This document shows, one piece after another, positions 43,012-51,783 of a DNA stretch of 64,000 nt. The notes beneath the pieces are model-generated. The model saw only the letters and a list, made by a program, of their open reading frames with translations. It was not told the DNA's origin and did no database searches. Positions within the stretch are counted from its first letter, which is position 1, and every line of letters begins with the position of its first letter. The DNA is from Ruminococcus sp. (lineage in GTDB: Bacteria > Bacillota > Clostridia > Lachnospirales > Lachnospiraceae), in contig JAMPIB010000002.1 of NCBI GenBank assembly GCA_023663085.1, forward strand, positions 1 to 64,000, given 5' to 3'. The translations under genes and the position numbers were made by a program.

Positions 43012-43070
43012 GTTTACGCTGCCTGTCCACAAAATATGAATGGAAATAAACATCAATACGCCTAAATTTA

Positions 43071-43865
43071 TTACAGTTGTTTCGATTTCTCGACACATGC
43101 CGCCAGCGCATCCATGACCGCGCCGCGCAGTCCTTTTTCCTCTAATACACGCACTCCCTGGATCGTCGTTCCGCCCGGCGAGCAGACCATATCTTTCAGT
43201 TCTCCCGGATGTCTGCCGCTCTCCAACACTAACTTCGCGCTGCCATACACAGCCTGCGCCGCAAATTCATAAGCCTGCTTTCTGGGCATCCCGGCCGCCA
43301 CGCCCGCATCCGCCATAGCCTCGATAAACATGAACACATATGCCGGAGAACTGCCGGAAACCGCACCGACCGCGTCGATCAGATGCTCCGGCACAAGACT
43401 CGCCCTGCCGAAACTTTCCATGAGTTTAATGCTGTATTCCTTTTCTTCCTCCGATACTCTTTCATTCACACAGACGCCCGTGCATCCCTCTCCCACCAGA
43501 GCAGGGGTGTTGGGCATACAGCGTACTATTTTCATCCGCCTTCCGAAAGCCTCTTCAATCCAGGCTATGCTCTTGCCGGCCGCGATGCTGATGATAAGAG
43601 TCTCGTCTGTCACCGCATCTTTGATCTGGGCTGTCACTTCCGCCAGAAACTGCGGTTTGACCGCCAGAATAAGCACGTCCGAGGCTTTCGCAGTCTCCGC
43701 GTTCGTATCTTTGATGCTGATACCGTATCTGTCCGCCATCTTTTCTCTTGTAGCGGAAGTTTTGGCCGTACCGATGATATCTTCCGCTTTTACGATGTTC
43801 TTTTTCAGCATACCGCCTATCATGGCGTCCGCCATATTGCCAAGTCCTATGAATCCGATTTTCAT
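43071..43865 (-). CDS. proC: Pyrroline-5-carboxylate reductase
   Basis: ProC catalyses the last step of proline synthesis with NAD(P)H. The 264-residue product has the Rossmann GFIGLGNMADAM motif, LAVKPQ, the signature SGSSPAYVF and the C-terminal VCSPGGTTIQGV motif. The ATG is at 43865 with AAGGA upstream; the frame extends to 43907. It follows a 62-residue fragment gene by 19 bases. Confidence 0.95.
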   Translation of the reverse strand: MKIGFIGLGNMADAMIGGMLKKNIVKAEDIIGTAKTSATREKMADRYGISIKDTNAETAKASDVLILAVKPQFLAEVTAQIKDAVTDETLIISIAAGKSIAWIEEAFGRRMKIVRCMPNTPALVGEGCTGVCVNERVSEEEKEYSIKLMESFGRASLVPEHLIDAVGAVSGSSPAYVFMFIEAMADAGVAAGMPRKQAYEFAAQAVYGSAKLVLESGRHPGELKDMVCSPGGTTIQGVRVLEEKGLRGAVMDALAACVEKSKQL

Positions 43866-43884
43866 GTTAATGTACCGTCCTTTC

Positions 43885-44073
43885 TCAATCTGCATAAATT
43901 TCATCAAACATCGCCCTCGTCTCCTCTACGGCCTCTTCTTCACTTTTGACCGGCTCTTTACCGGTCGAAATAACTTCGGTAAGAATATCATAATCCCAGC
44001 GGAACAATCTTGAAAGATTCATTACTTCCTGAAGACTGAATTCCGGGTATACCAGCAATGCCAGCTTTTGCAT
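43885..44073 (-). CDS. Short protein resembling the N-terminus of a DJ-1/PfpI protein
   Basis: The 62-residue product reads like the first 45 residues of a DJ-1/PfpI-type domain (MQKLALLVYPEFSLQEVMN, then TEVISTGKEPVKSEE) and then ends in an acidic helix (ETRAMFDEIYAD). The typical domain is about 190 residues and includes a catalytic Cys in the nucleophile elbow, which is absent. It has a full AAGGAGG, so it is translated, but it may be a truncated remnant or a standalone small protein. I cannot assign a function. Confidence 0.5.
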   Translation of the reverse strand: MQKLALLVYPEFSLQEVMNLSRLFRWDYDILTEVISTGKEPVKSEEEAVEETRAMFDEIYAD

Positions 44074-44201
44074 AGAGGATCCCTCCTTTTTATCCCGTAA
44101 CTTATAAATCAACCATCCAATTTATCATATTGTATAAATATCGTTCAGATATGTCAATTAAAATCCTGTACCTTTTTATCCTTTAATTAGTGAAATTCAG
44201 A

Positions 44202-44230
44202 TTGACAGATCGGGCACAATGTTTTATAAT
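44202..44230 (+). promoter_or_regulatory. Consensus sigma-A promoter for the CPBP operon
   Basis: TTGACA (44202-44207), 17 bases, TATAAT (44225-44230) on the plus strand: a perfect match at both boxes. It drives the three plus-strand genes starting at 44273. Confidence 0.88.
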
Positions 44231-44272
44231 TGCTGTAATATAACATTAATTATAAAACAGGAGGAAACTTAA

Positions 44273-45001
44273 TTGAAAAAATTATATGAAAAAAGTGAAA
44301 TATGGTTTGCGGTATTATGGATAATTGTCTATGTCTTCGCACTCAGCATGGCGGACAGCGTTTCGGAATCATTGGGCGTTTATAAGTCAGTTACCGCTCT
44401 TATAAGCATCCTTTTATCGGCATTTCTTTTTACATGGATAAAAAAGAACGATTTCATGGGAAAATACGGGTTATGCGCGTTTCAGGGAAATCTGAAAAAT
44501 TACTTATTCTTTATACCCCTTATTATCATGGTGTCTTCGCGGCTGTGGGCGGGCATTGCAATAGCTGTATCCCCGCTTGAATGTGCGTTGTACGTTGTGA
44601 GTATGCTCGGCGTAGGTTTTCTCGAAGAAATTATTTTCAGAGGATTTCTTTTCAAGGCGATCTGCGAAAACAGCGTCAAGCGGGCAGTTATCATTTCAAG
44701 TGTGACGTTCGGCATCGGTCATATTGTGAATCTGCTGAACGGACAGGCGAATTTAGATACGATTGTACAAATTATCTTTGCGATTACAGTCGGTTTTTGT
44801 TTTACCATTATTTTTTACAAAGGAAAGAGCCTGCTGCCCTGTATCATTGCGCATGGTGTGAATAATGCGCTGGGCATTTTCGGCGCGGAGGGGTCGCAGA
44901 CGTTTACCATGATAGCTGCCGTTGTATTATGCGTTATACTTGCAGCATACACGTTATGGATAATTGCAAAAGAGCCTGAAGGCGAGGGAGAAATGGTATG
45001 A
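44273..45001 (+). CDS. CPBP-family intramembrane glutamic/metalloprotease
   Basis: CPBP (CaaX-protease/bacteriocin-processing) proteins are membrane proteases. The 242-residue protein has six to eight hydrophobic segments and all three motifs: EEIIFRG (EExxxR), FGIGHIV (FxxxH) and HGVNNALG (HxxxN). The start is TTG at 44273 with AGGAGG 8 bases upstream. Its stop overlaps the next start (ATGA). The following two flavoprotein genes are on the same transcript, but what they do together is unclear. Confidence 0.9.
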   Translation: MKKLYEKSEIWFAVLWIIVYVFALSMADSVSESLGVYKSVTALISILLSAFLFTWIKKNDFMGKYGLCAFQGNLKNYLFFIPLIIMVSSRLWAGIAIAVSPLECALYVVSMLGVGFLEEIIFRGFLFKAICENSVKRAVIISSVTFGIGHIVNLLNGQANLDTIVQIIFAITVGFCFTIIFYKGKSLLPCIIAHGVNNALGIFGAEGSQTFTMIAAVVLCVILAAYTLWIIAKEPEGEGEMV

Positions 45002-45486
45002 AAATAATTTTACACGATCTGGATATGCAATATCATGAAATGTTACACCAAAAATGCGACGAGGTCATTCATGCGGACGGGAAATACGCCCCCTGTCAGG
45101 GTTGTTTTGGCTGCTGGACAAAGCATCCGGCGGAATGTTTTATGAAAGATAAGCTGCGTCAGACAGCGCGTGTGATCGGGCGGGCGGACGAATTTGTCAT
45201 TATCACGGAAAATCTATACGGTACATACAGTCCTGCGGTGAAAAATGTTCTGGACAGGGGCATTGGCATTTCCACGCCGCTTAGCACTTACCGCGGAAAG
45301 CAGATGCACCATACCCTGCGTTATGGAAAACACGATTTATTTAAGGTCATTGTGTATGGTGATGTAACGGAACAGGAAAAGGAAACCTTTACTTATATGG
45401 CAGAAAGAAACGCCGTCAATAATGGATTTAGACAGTCAGAAGTGATTTTTTTAGGTGATGTTTCAGGATTGGAGGATGCCATATGA
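44998..45486 (+). CDS. NADPH-dependent FMN-reductase/flavodoxin-like protein
   Basis: The 162-residue protein has the cysteine-rich loop of iron-sulfur flavoprotein relatives (CQGCFGCWTKHPAECFMKD), a flavin-side TENLYGTYSPAVKNVLDRG segment and no membrane segment. It lacks the classical N-terminal nucleotide loop (it starts IILHDLDM), so it may be a partner or degenerate member. It overlaps the CPBP gene by 4 bases (ATGA) and the next flavoprotein gene by 4 bases. Confidence 0.7.
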   Translation: MKIILHDLDMQYHEMLHQKCDEVIHADGKYAPCQGCFGCWTKHPAECFMKDKLRQTARVIGRADEFVIITENLYGTYSPAVKNVLDRGIGISTPLSTYRGKQMHHTLRYGKHDLFKVIVYGDVTEQEKETFTYMAERNAVNNGFRQSEVIFLGDVSGLEDAI

Positions 45487-46223
45487 AAACAGTATTGATA
45501 AATTGCAGCCCGAAAAAAAGATTTTGTGCATCCGCCTATTTTCTGGGATTGCAGCGTTTATGCGTAAAAGGTGAAAAAGTGACGGAAAAGCTGCGCAATC
45601 CAAGCGATCATCAGCGTATTTTGGAAGAATTGCCGGATGCGGATGCGGTTGTATTCTGCCTTCCGTTATATGTGGACAGCGTGCCATCGCATGTGCTTTC
45701 TTTTCTGAAAGAGATGGAGCTTTTTTGCAGAAAAAACAATATTCATCTGCACGTTTACAGCATTTCCAACAACGGTTTTATCGAGGGAAAGCAAAGCGAG
45801 CCTCTCCTTAGGGTTTTTCAAAATTTTTGTGCAAAAAGTAATCTGGAATGGGGCGGCGGGATTGGAATCGGCGGCGGCGTTATGTTGAATGTCACCCGCA
45901 TTGTCTTTATCATACAAATCGGCATATTATTCTTAAATATCCTGTTAAACGGCATACAGAACGGTAATTTTCTGCCCGTAAGCGCGTTCACAAATTTTGT
46001 CGAACAGGCGGCTGTCCTCATTTTTCTGAATCTGGGCGTGTTTTTCTATATCGTAAGAATGGGCAGCGCCATTAACAAAGGAATTTTTTTCGGTAAAAAA
46101 TATACCCGTATCATGGTACCGTCCTTTGTGTTTATTCTTTTTGCAGATATCTTTTTCATCATTATTTCCATCTTTCAGGGCGGGATTTTTAAAGGATGGC
46201 TGGCGAGGAAACAGCCGGACTGA
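45483..46223 (+). CDS. Flavodoxin-like domain with C-terminal membrane region
   Basis: Residues 1-145 form a flavodoxin/NADPH-dependent FMN reductase-like domain (LINCSPKKRFCASAYFLG, then AVVFCLPLYVDSVPSHVLSFLKE and a WGGGIGIGGGVML loop). Residues 150-235 have two or three membrane helices (VFIIQIGILFLNILL, LIFLNLGVFFYIV, VFILFADIFFIIISIF). It may carry electrons to or from the membrane, with the small flavoprotein at 44998-45486 as partner. The order CPBP, flavoprotein, membrane flavoprotein is tight, with ATGA overlaps. Confidence 0.7.
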   Translation: MKTVLINCSPKKRFCASAYFLGLQRLCVKGEKVTEKLRNPSDHQRILEELPDADAVVFCLPLYVDSVPSHVLSFLKEMELFCRKNNIHLHVYSISNNGFIEGKQSEPLLRVFQNFCAKSNLEWGGGIGIGGGVMLNVTRIVFIIQIGILFLNILLNGIQNGNFLPVSAFTNFVEQAAVLIFLNLGVFFYIVRMGSAINKGIFFGKKYTRIMVPSFVFILFADIFFIIISIFQGGIFKGWLARKQPD

Positions 46224-46226
46224 TAC

Positions 46227-47099
46227 TCACGCTTTCCGTCTCTGCCTCGCCGCCTCAAACAAAAGCACCGCCGAGGCTACCGCCGCGTTGAGCGACTCCG
46301 CCTGTCCGGCCATAGGAATTTTTACAGCCCTATCGGCTTTTTTCGCCGTTTCTTCACGCAGTCCGTTCGCTTCGTTACCGATCAGAAAAGCTGTTCCCTT
46401 TTCATAACAGCAGTTATCATAAGCTGTCGCCCCCTGTAAATGCGCGGCATAGACCGTAATATCCTTCCTGCGGAGTTCTTCTATCGTTCCGCCCATATCC
46501 GGCGTATAAAAAAACGGCATCCGGTAAATGGAACCCATAGTCGAGCGTATCGTCTTGGGATTATAGATGTCCGCCGTAGAACCGCTCATGATAATACCGT
46601 TTACTCCTGCGCCCTCTCCGGCACGGAATATCGTTCCCAGATTCCCCGGATCCTGAATATCTTCCAGAAGAATGAGCAGCGGAGCCGGCGAAGTCAGCAT
46701 AGCTTCTATTCCAGACAACCCAGACTGTCCATGCTGTCTGGCCAGCTCATGCTGTCTGGACTGTCCGGACTGGCCGGACTGCCCATGCTGTCCGTATTGA
46801 TACTGCCTTACCAGACATAAAATACCCTGCGGCGTCTTCGTATCCGACATTTTTTCAAAAATAACATCTGTTACTATTTCGTGAGGTGTCCGCAAAAGCG
46901 CCAGTTTCTCCTTACAGGCAGGCGGCATCTGTTTCGTAAAACTTTCCGAAACATAAACTTTCTCTATCCGCTCTACGGGCGCCTCCAGGAACATCTTAAC
47001 GCCCTCCGCCACGAACAGGCCGCGTTCCCGCCTTGTCTTTGCCTTTTGTATCAGCTGTATGACTTCCTTGATACTCTTATTCGCATAACTCGTTATCAT
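46227..47099 (-). CDS. TrmH/SpoU-family RNA 2'-O-methyltransferase with repeat insertion
   Basis: The N-terminal substrate-binding domain (residues 1-95, with GLFVAEGVKMFLE) and the C-terminal SPOUT knot are present: DPGNLGTIFRAGEGAGVNGIIMS (motif 1), FLIGNEANGL (motif 2) and IPMAGQAESLNAAVA (motif 3). It methylates rRNA or tRNA; RlmB-type 23S rRNA activity is likely. Between the two domains, residues 99-130 form a Gln/Gly/Ser/His repeat linker encoded by tandem 9-base units. Other members do not need this linker. It probably extends the hinge and may vary in length between strains. Confidence 0.85.
   Translation of the reverse strand: MITSYANKSIKEVIQLIQKAKTRRERGLFVAEGVKMFLEAPVERIEKVYVSESFTKQMPPACKEKLALLRTPHEIVTDVIFEKMSDTKTPQGILCLVRQYQYGQHGQSGQSGQSRQHELARQHGQSGLSGIEAMLTSPAPLLILLEDIQDPGNLGTIFRAGEGAGVNGIIMSGSTADIYNPKTIRSTMGSIYRMPFFYTPDMGGTIEELRRKDITVYAAHLQGATAYDNCCYEKGTAFLIGNEANGLREETAKKADRAVKIPMAGQAESLNAAVASAVLLFEAARQRRKA
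46710..46800 (-). repeat. Tandem 9-base repeat tract coding a Gln-Ser-Gly linker
   Basis: On the coding strand, units such as CAGTCCGGA and CAGTCCGGC repeat in register with the codons and give Q-S-G-Q-S-G-Q-S-R. A second, looser copy follows (RQHGQSGLSG). The period is a multiple of three, so length changes would keep the frame. Confidence 0.7.
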
Positions 47100-47119
47100 A
47101 TATTTTTCTTTCCTATATA

Positions 47120-47149
47120 GTAAATACCCTGCAGCATAAGCTACAGGGA
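47120..47149 (-). terminator. Terminator overlapping the pfkA stop
   Basis: CCCTGTAGC pairs with GCTGCAGGG (one G-U pair) around TTAT, followed by TATTTACTA on the minus strand. The TAG stop of pfkA lies in the 5' arm. The T run is short, so it may be weak. Confidence 0.55.
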
Positions 47150-48115
47150 TAAAATCTTGCTGACTTCATATACATACTCAGGAATACTCTTCTGCATATT
47201 CAGCGCTTCTTCAATATCAAAATCCAGAAACTCGCCATGCTGATAGCCTACCACTCTGTTTGTCTTGCCTTCACAGAGGATATCCGCCGCATAGGCGCCC
47301 ATGATAGACGCATAATAGCGGTCTTTACAGGTCGGTGCGCCGCCTCGCTGCAAATAACCGAGGATGGTCGCTCTGGTCTCGATCCCGGTAGCGGCCTCAA
47401 TCCTTCGCGCCATGGAAGTCGAGTGCCCGATCCCCTCCGCATTGATAATGATATGATGCGTCTTGCCGCGTTTTCTGTTGGCAATGATGTTGTTGATGAT
47501 ACCCTGCTCGTTATAATCGTATTTCTCCGGCAGAAGGATATCCTCCGCGCCGTTGGCAATGCCGCACCAGAGTGCGATGTATCCCGCGTTTCTGCCCATA
47601 ACTTCGATGATACTGCACCTTTCATGGGAAGAAGAAGTATCACGTACCTTGTCGATGGCCTGCATCGCGGTATTAATGGCTGTATCGAAACCAATCGTAT
47701 ATTCCGTACATGCTATGTCCAGATCTATCGTACCGGGAATGCCGATGGTATTGACGCCAAGTCTGGAAAGCGCCTGCGCGCCGCGGTAAGAACCGTCGCC
47801 GCCGATAACGATAAGACCATCAATGCTATGTTTGCGGCAGTTATCAACTGCTTTACGCTGTCCTTCTTCGGTGCGCATCTCGGAGCATCTTGCCGTTCCG
47901 AGAATGGTGCCGCCGCGCTGGATCGTATCGGACACATACCATTTCTCCATATCTATGATTTCTTCATTCATAAGGCCCTGATAGCCCTTTTTAATACCTT
48001 TGACCTTAACCCCGTTCGCGAGAGCCTTTCTGACCACCGCACGGATAGCGGCATTCATACCGGGAGCATCGCCGCCGCTTGTTAAAACACCGATTGTTTT
48101 AATCTCTTTTGCCAT
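47141..48115 (-). CDS. pfkA: ATP-dependent 6-phosphofructokinase
   Basis: The enzyme makes fructose 1,6-bisphosphate in glycolysis. The 324-residue product has the ATP loop GVLTSGGDAPGMNA, GGDGSYRGA (Gly at the position that separates ATP from pyrophosphate enzymes), PGTIDLDIACTEYTIGFDTA and MGRNAGYIAL. The active-site segment is TIDLD rather than TIDND, a Leu in place of Asn next to the catalytic Asp. It is in the usual Firmicute place beside dnaE. The start at 48115 has AAAGGATG upstream. Confidence 0.95.
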   Translation of the reverse strand: MAKEIKTIGVLTSGGDAPGMNAAIRAVVRKALANGVKVKGIKKGYQGLMNEEIIDMEKWYVSDTIQRGGTILGTARCSEMRTEEGQRKAVDNCRKHSIDGLIVIGGDGSYRGAQALSRLGVNTIGIPGTIDLDIACTEYTIGFDTAINTAMQAIDKVRDTSSSHERCSIIEVMGRNAGYIALWCGIANGAEDILLPEKYDYNEQGIINNIIANRKRGKTHHIIINAEGIGHSTSMARRIEAATGIETRATILGYLQRGGAPTCKDRYYASIMGAYAADILCEGKTNRVVGYQHGEFLDFDIEEALNMQKSIPEYVYEVSKILSL

Positions 48116-48193
48116 ATCCCCACATCCTTTCACCAGGCTATATGCCAAGCCTGCGTTTATTTTACCTTAATTACCCTAAGTTTTCAATCCTTT

Positions 48194-51100
48194 TTAGACG
48201 ACTCTTACATTTTCTTTGCCATACAGGGCCTCAAGCCTTTCAATCAGCGCGCTATCGGCATTGACGTTCTGATTGGGCGGCAGCGTTTTCATGGCTTTGG
48301 GATTCTCCACATAAATGACAACACTGTCACATCCCTCTGAATCATGGAGAGAGGCCAGAAGTTCGGCTTCTTTTTCCTCAAATGATTCCCTGGTGGGAAA
48401 TTTAATCCATAACTTCTTCGGTATCTCATCAAAAGCCGTAATTTTCTCGCAGATCAGTTTGGCGTCCTTATCTTCCTCCGCGGAAACCCTTCCTTTGACG
48501 AACACCTTTTTATCTTCCGTCAGTTTATGCGAATATTTCTCATAATCCCGCGGGAAAACGATGACTTCCACGACGCCCAGCAGGTCTTCTATCTGTAAAA
48601 AGGACATCACTTTCTCATTTTTGGTATATTTCAGTTTTTTATCAGAGATGATACCGCCTATCGTTACCGACTGTCCTTCTTTTACAGCCGCCTCGCCCGT
48701 CTCTTCATCCAGCAGGAAATCCGCCGTCGTATTGGTGATATTTTTATGCCAGATATCCTGATATTCTTCCATCGGATGGCCGCTGACATAGATACCCAGT
48801 ACTTCTTTTTCAAAAGCAAGCTTCATTTCTTTGGAATATTCGCCTACGGGCGGCAGTTTAATTTCGTAATTCTCCTTCTCTTCTTCCCCGGCGATATCGA
48901 ATAAAGAAAGCTGGCCCGCCATGTTGTTCTTTTTATCCTGATTGATGTTTTCCATGATCTGCACGTATACGCTCATGAACTGCTTTCTGGTGCCGCCTAA
49001 GCTGTCCATGGCGCCCGCCTTGATAAAATTCTCGATGGCGCGTTTATTGACTTCCTTGTCGGCCATACGGGTGATAAAATCTTTCAGATTGGTATAAGGC
49101 CCTCTTGCTTTTCTTTCCTCTACTACCGTCTCGATGACCGGGCGTCCGACGCTCTTAATGGCCGTCAGCGCATAGCGGATGGAACCTCCGGATACAGAAA
49201 AGCCGATCTCCCCCTCGTTGATATCCGGCGGCAGGATCTCAATCCCCATATTCCTGCAGGCCATGATGTACTCCGAAACCTTACTGGAGTTATCAATAAC
49301 AGATGTTAGCAATGCCGCCATAAACTCAACCGGATAATAATATTTTAAATAGGCCGTCTGATAAGACACCACCGCGTAGCAGGCCGCATGGGACTTATTA
49401 AAAGCGTATTTGGCAAAATCCATCATCGTATCATAGATATGATCCGCCACCTGCGCGTCGATACCGTTGGCCACGCATCCCGGCACGCCTTCTTCCGGAT
49501 TACCGTAGGTAAAATTCCTGCGCTCCTGTTCCATGACGTACTGCTTTTTCTTACTCATGGCACGACGCACCAGGTCGCTCCGGCCCATCGTATAGCCGCC
49601 GAGTTCCCGCACGATCTGCATGACCTGTTCCTGATAGACGATACATCCGTACGTAGGCGAGAGAATCGGCTCTAACTGCGGGCAGTCGTAGGTAATGGAA
49701 TCGGGGTTGTTTTTGCCCTTAATATATTTGGGGATAAAATCCATCGGCCCCGGACGGTAGAGTGAGATTCCCGCAATGACGTCTTCCAGACTCTGTGGTT
49801 TCAATTCCTTCATGAAACTTTTCATGCCGCCGCTTTCCAGCTGGAATACGCCATCCGTGCGCCCTGTTCCGATAGAGGCCAGTACCGCGGCGTCATCATA
49901 ATCCAGATGATCCATGTCAATCTCGATACCATTGTCTTTTTCCGCCATACGGGCCGCATTCTGGATAACTGTCAGCGTCCGCAGTCCCAGAAAGTCCATT
50001 TTTAAAAGGCCCAGCTCTTCTATCGTCGTCATGGTAAACTGCGTGACCGCCGAACCGTCCACGCCCCTGCATAAAGGTACAAACTCCTCGGCCGCCGCCG
50101 GACAGATGACAACGCCCGCCGCATGGGTAGAGGTGTTTCGCGGCAGTCCCTCTAAACGTCTGGACATGTCAATTAAATCATGCACCTGCTCGTCTTCCAT
50201 ATATAATTTCTTAAATTCGGGATTCATCTCCAAGGCCTTATCGATGGTGATATTTAACTCTTTGGGTACCATCTTGGCGATAGAATCCACATAAGCATAA
50301 GGCAGATCCATGACCCGGCCCACGTCGCGGATGACCGCTTTGGCCGCCATAGTGGCGAAAGTAACGATCTGCACCACTTTATCCAGACCATATTTTTGAC
50401 CAACATAGTCAATCACTTCCGGTCTTCTTTCATAACAGAAATCCACGTCGATATCCGGCATGGAAACACGTTCCGGGTTCAAAAAACGCTCGAACAGAAG
50501 ACTGTACTTAATAGGGTCGATATCTGTGATCCGCAGACAGTAAGAAACAATGCTGCCGGCCGCCGAACCGCGCCCCGGGCCGACCGCGATACCGTTTTCC
50601 CTGCAAAAATTAATATAATCCCAGACGATCAGAAAATAATCGACGAATCCCATCGTCTTGATGATATCCAGTTCATAATCCATGCGCTCACGCAGCGTCC
50701 CATCATCATCCGGATAGCGCTGCGAGAGTCCCTTCGTGCACAACTCATTCAGATATTCCCAGGAATCGCGGCCTCCCGGCACATCATAATGCGGCACTTT
50801 ATAAACGCCGAACTCAATCGTCACATGACATCTGTCGGCGATCCGCTGTGTATTTTCCACGGCCTCCCAGGCATATGGGAAAAGGCCCTTCATCTCTTCT
50901 TCGCTCTTCACATAATACTGCCCGCCGACATAACGCATCCTGTCTTCGTCCGCCAGCTTCTTCCCGGTCTGTAAACAAAGCAGGATATCGTGTGATTTCT
51001 CGTCCTCCGCATAGGTGTAATGCACGTCGTTCGTGGCCACCAGCGGAATATCCAATTCTTTACTGATATTGAGCAGCGCGGTATTGACCATTTTCTGCTC

Positions 51101-51643
51101 CGGGATGCCGTGGTCCTGCAATTCCAGGAAAAAATTGCCTTTTCCGAAACAATCTTCATACTTTCTGGCTGACTTCTTGGCCTCGTCAATCAGGCCCCTT
51201 TGGATATAACGCGGCACCTCGCCCGCCAGACAGGCGGAAAGCGCGATAATCCCCTCATGAAATTCCCGCAGTACTTCCATATCCACACGCGGCCTGTAAT
51301 AATAACCTTCCGTAAAACCGCGGCTGACGATCTTCGTCAGGTTTTGATAACCAGTGTTATTTTCAGCCAGCAGGACAAGATGATAGTACCTGTCCTCTCC
51401 GCCGACCAGTTCTTTATCAAAACGGGAATTTGGCGCTACATAGACTTCACAGCCTATGATAGGATTAATGCCCGCCTCTTTGGCCGCTTTATAGAAATCA
51501 ATCACCCCGTACATGACGCCGTGGTCCGTAATGGCCGCGCTGTCCATGCCGAGTTCCTTGACGCGTTTGACATATTCTTTGATTTTATTGGAACCGTCCA
51601 GAAGGCTGTACTCCGTATGGACGTGTAAATGTGCAAATGCCAT
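48194..51643 (-). CDS. dnaE: DNA polymerase III alpha subunit DnaE
   Basis: DnaE is one of the replicative polymerases. The 1149-residue protein begins with the PHP domain (HLHVHTEYSLLDGS). The palm contains PDIDVDFCYERRPEV with catalytic aspartates. The helix-hairpin-helix region lies near 850-900 (AIKSVGRPVI). The OB-fold (VTIGGIISDKKLKYTKNEKVMSFLQIEDL) and the C-terminal clamp-binding region follow. CGGAG lies 8 bases before the ATG. It is directly upstream of pfkA, the order seen in many Firmicutes. Confidence 0.96.
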   Translation of the reverse strand: MAFAHLHVHTEYSLLDGSNKIKEYVKRVKELGMDSAAITDHGVMYGVIDFYKAAKEAGINPIIGCEVYVAPNSRFDKELVGGEDRYYHLVLLAENNTGYQNLTKIVSRGFTEGYYYRPRVDMEVLREFHEGIIALSACLAGEVPRYIQRGLIDEAKKSARKYEDCFGKGNFFLELQDHGIPEQKMVNTALLNISKELDIPLVATNDVHYTYAEDEKSHDILLCLQTGKKLADEDRMRYVGGQYYVKSEEEMKGLFPYAWEAVENTQRIADRCHVTIEFGVYKVPHYDVPGGRDSWEYLNELCTKGLSQRYPDDDGTLRERMDYELDIIKTMGFVDYFLIVWDYINFCRENGIAVGPGRGSAAGSIVSYCLRITDIDPIKYSLLFERFLNPERVSMPDIDVDFCYERRPEVIDYVGQKYGLDKVVQIVTFATMAAKAVIRDVGRVMDLPYAYVDSIAKMVPKELNITIDKALEMNPEFKKLYMEDEQVHDLIDMSRRLEGLPRNTSTHAAGVVICPAAAEEFVPLCRGVDGSAVTQFTMTTIEELGLLKMDFLGLRTLTVIQNAARMAEKDNGIEIDMDHLDYDDAAVLASIGTGRTDGVFQLESGGMKSFMKELKPQSLEDVIAGISLYRPGPMDFIPKYIKGKNNPDSITYDCPQLEPILSPTYGCIVYQEQVMQIVRELGGYTMGRSDLVRRAMSKKKQYVMEQERRNFTYGNPEEGVPGCVANGIDAQVADHIYDTMMDFAKYAFNKSHAACYAVVSYQTAYLKYYYPVEFMAALLTSVIDNSSKVSEYIMACRNMGIEILPPDINEGEIGFSVSGGSIRYALTAIKSVGRPVIETVVEERKARGPYTNLKDFITRMADKEVNKRAIENFIKAGAMDSLGGTRKQFMSVYVQIMENINQDKKNNMAGQLSLFDIAGEEEKENYEIKLPPVGEYSKEMKLAFEKEVLGIYVSGHPMEEYQDIWHKNITNTTADFLLDEETGEAAVKEGQSVTIGGIISDKKLKYTKNEKVMSFLQIEDLLGVVEVIVFPRDYEKYSHKLTEDKKVFVKGRVSAEEDKDAKLICEKITAFDEIPKKLWIKFPTRESFEEKEAELLASLHDSEGCDSVVIYVENPKAMKTLPPNQNVNADSALIERLEALYGKENVRVV

Positions 51644-51722
51644 GTGTGATTCTCCGTTTCTTTTGTCTGCTCCGCAGCCGCTTGTTTTTCCCAGGCGCTT
51701 ATTATATTATAGCTTATTTCCC

Positions 51723-51757
51723 AAAAAAAGGATACGCCTTTCGGCATATCCTTTTTA
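51723..51757 (-). terminator. Terminator after metK, bidirectional
   Basis: AAAAAGGATATGCC pairs with GGCGTATCCTTTTT around a GAAA-type loop, with T runs on both strands. It ends metK transcription before dnaE. Confidence 0.82.
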
Positions 51758-51783
51758 AAAACTATCTTAGCATCTCAATAACC

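Noticed and set aside
46700-46810. CRISPR-like short repeats
   Set aside because: The repeats are 9-base units in frame within a methyltransferase gene, with no spacers of constant length.
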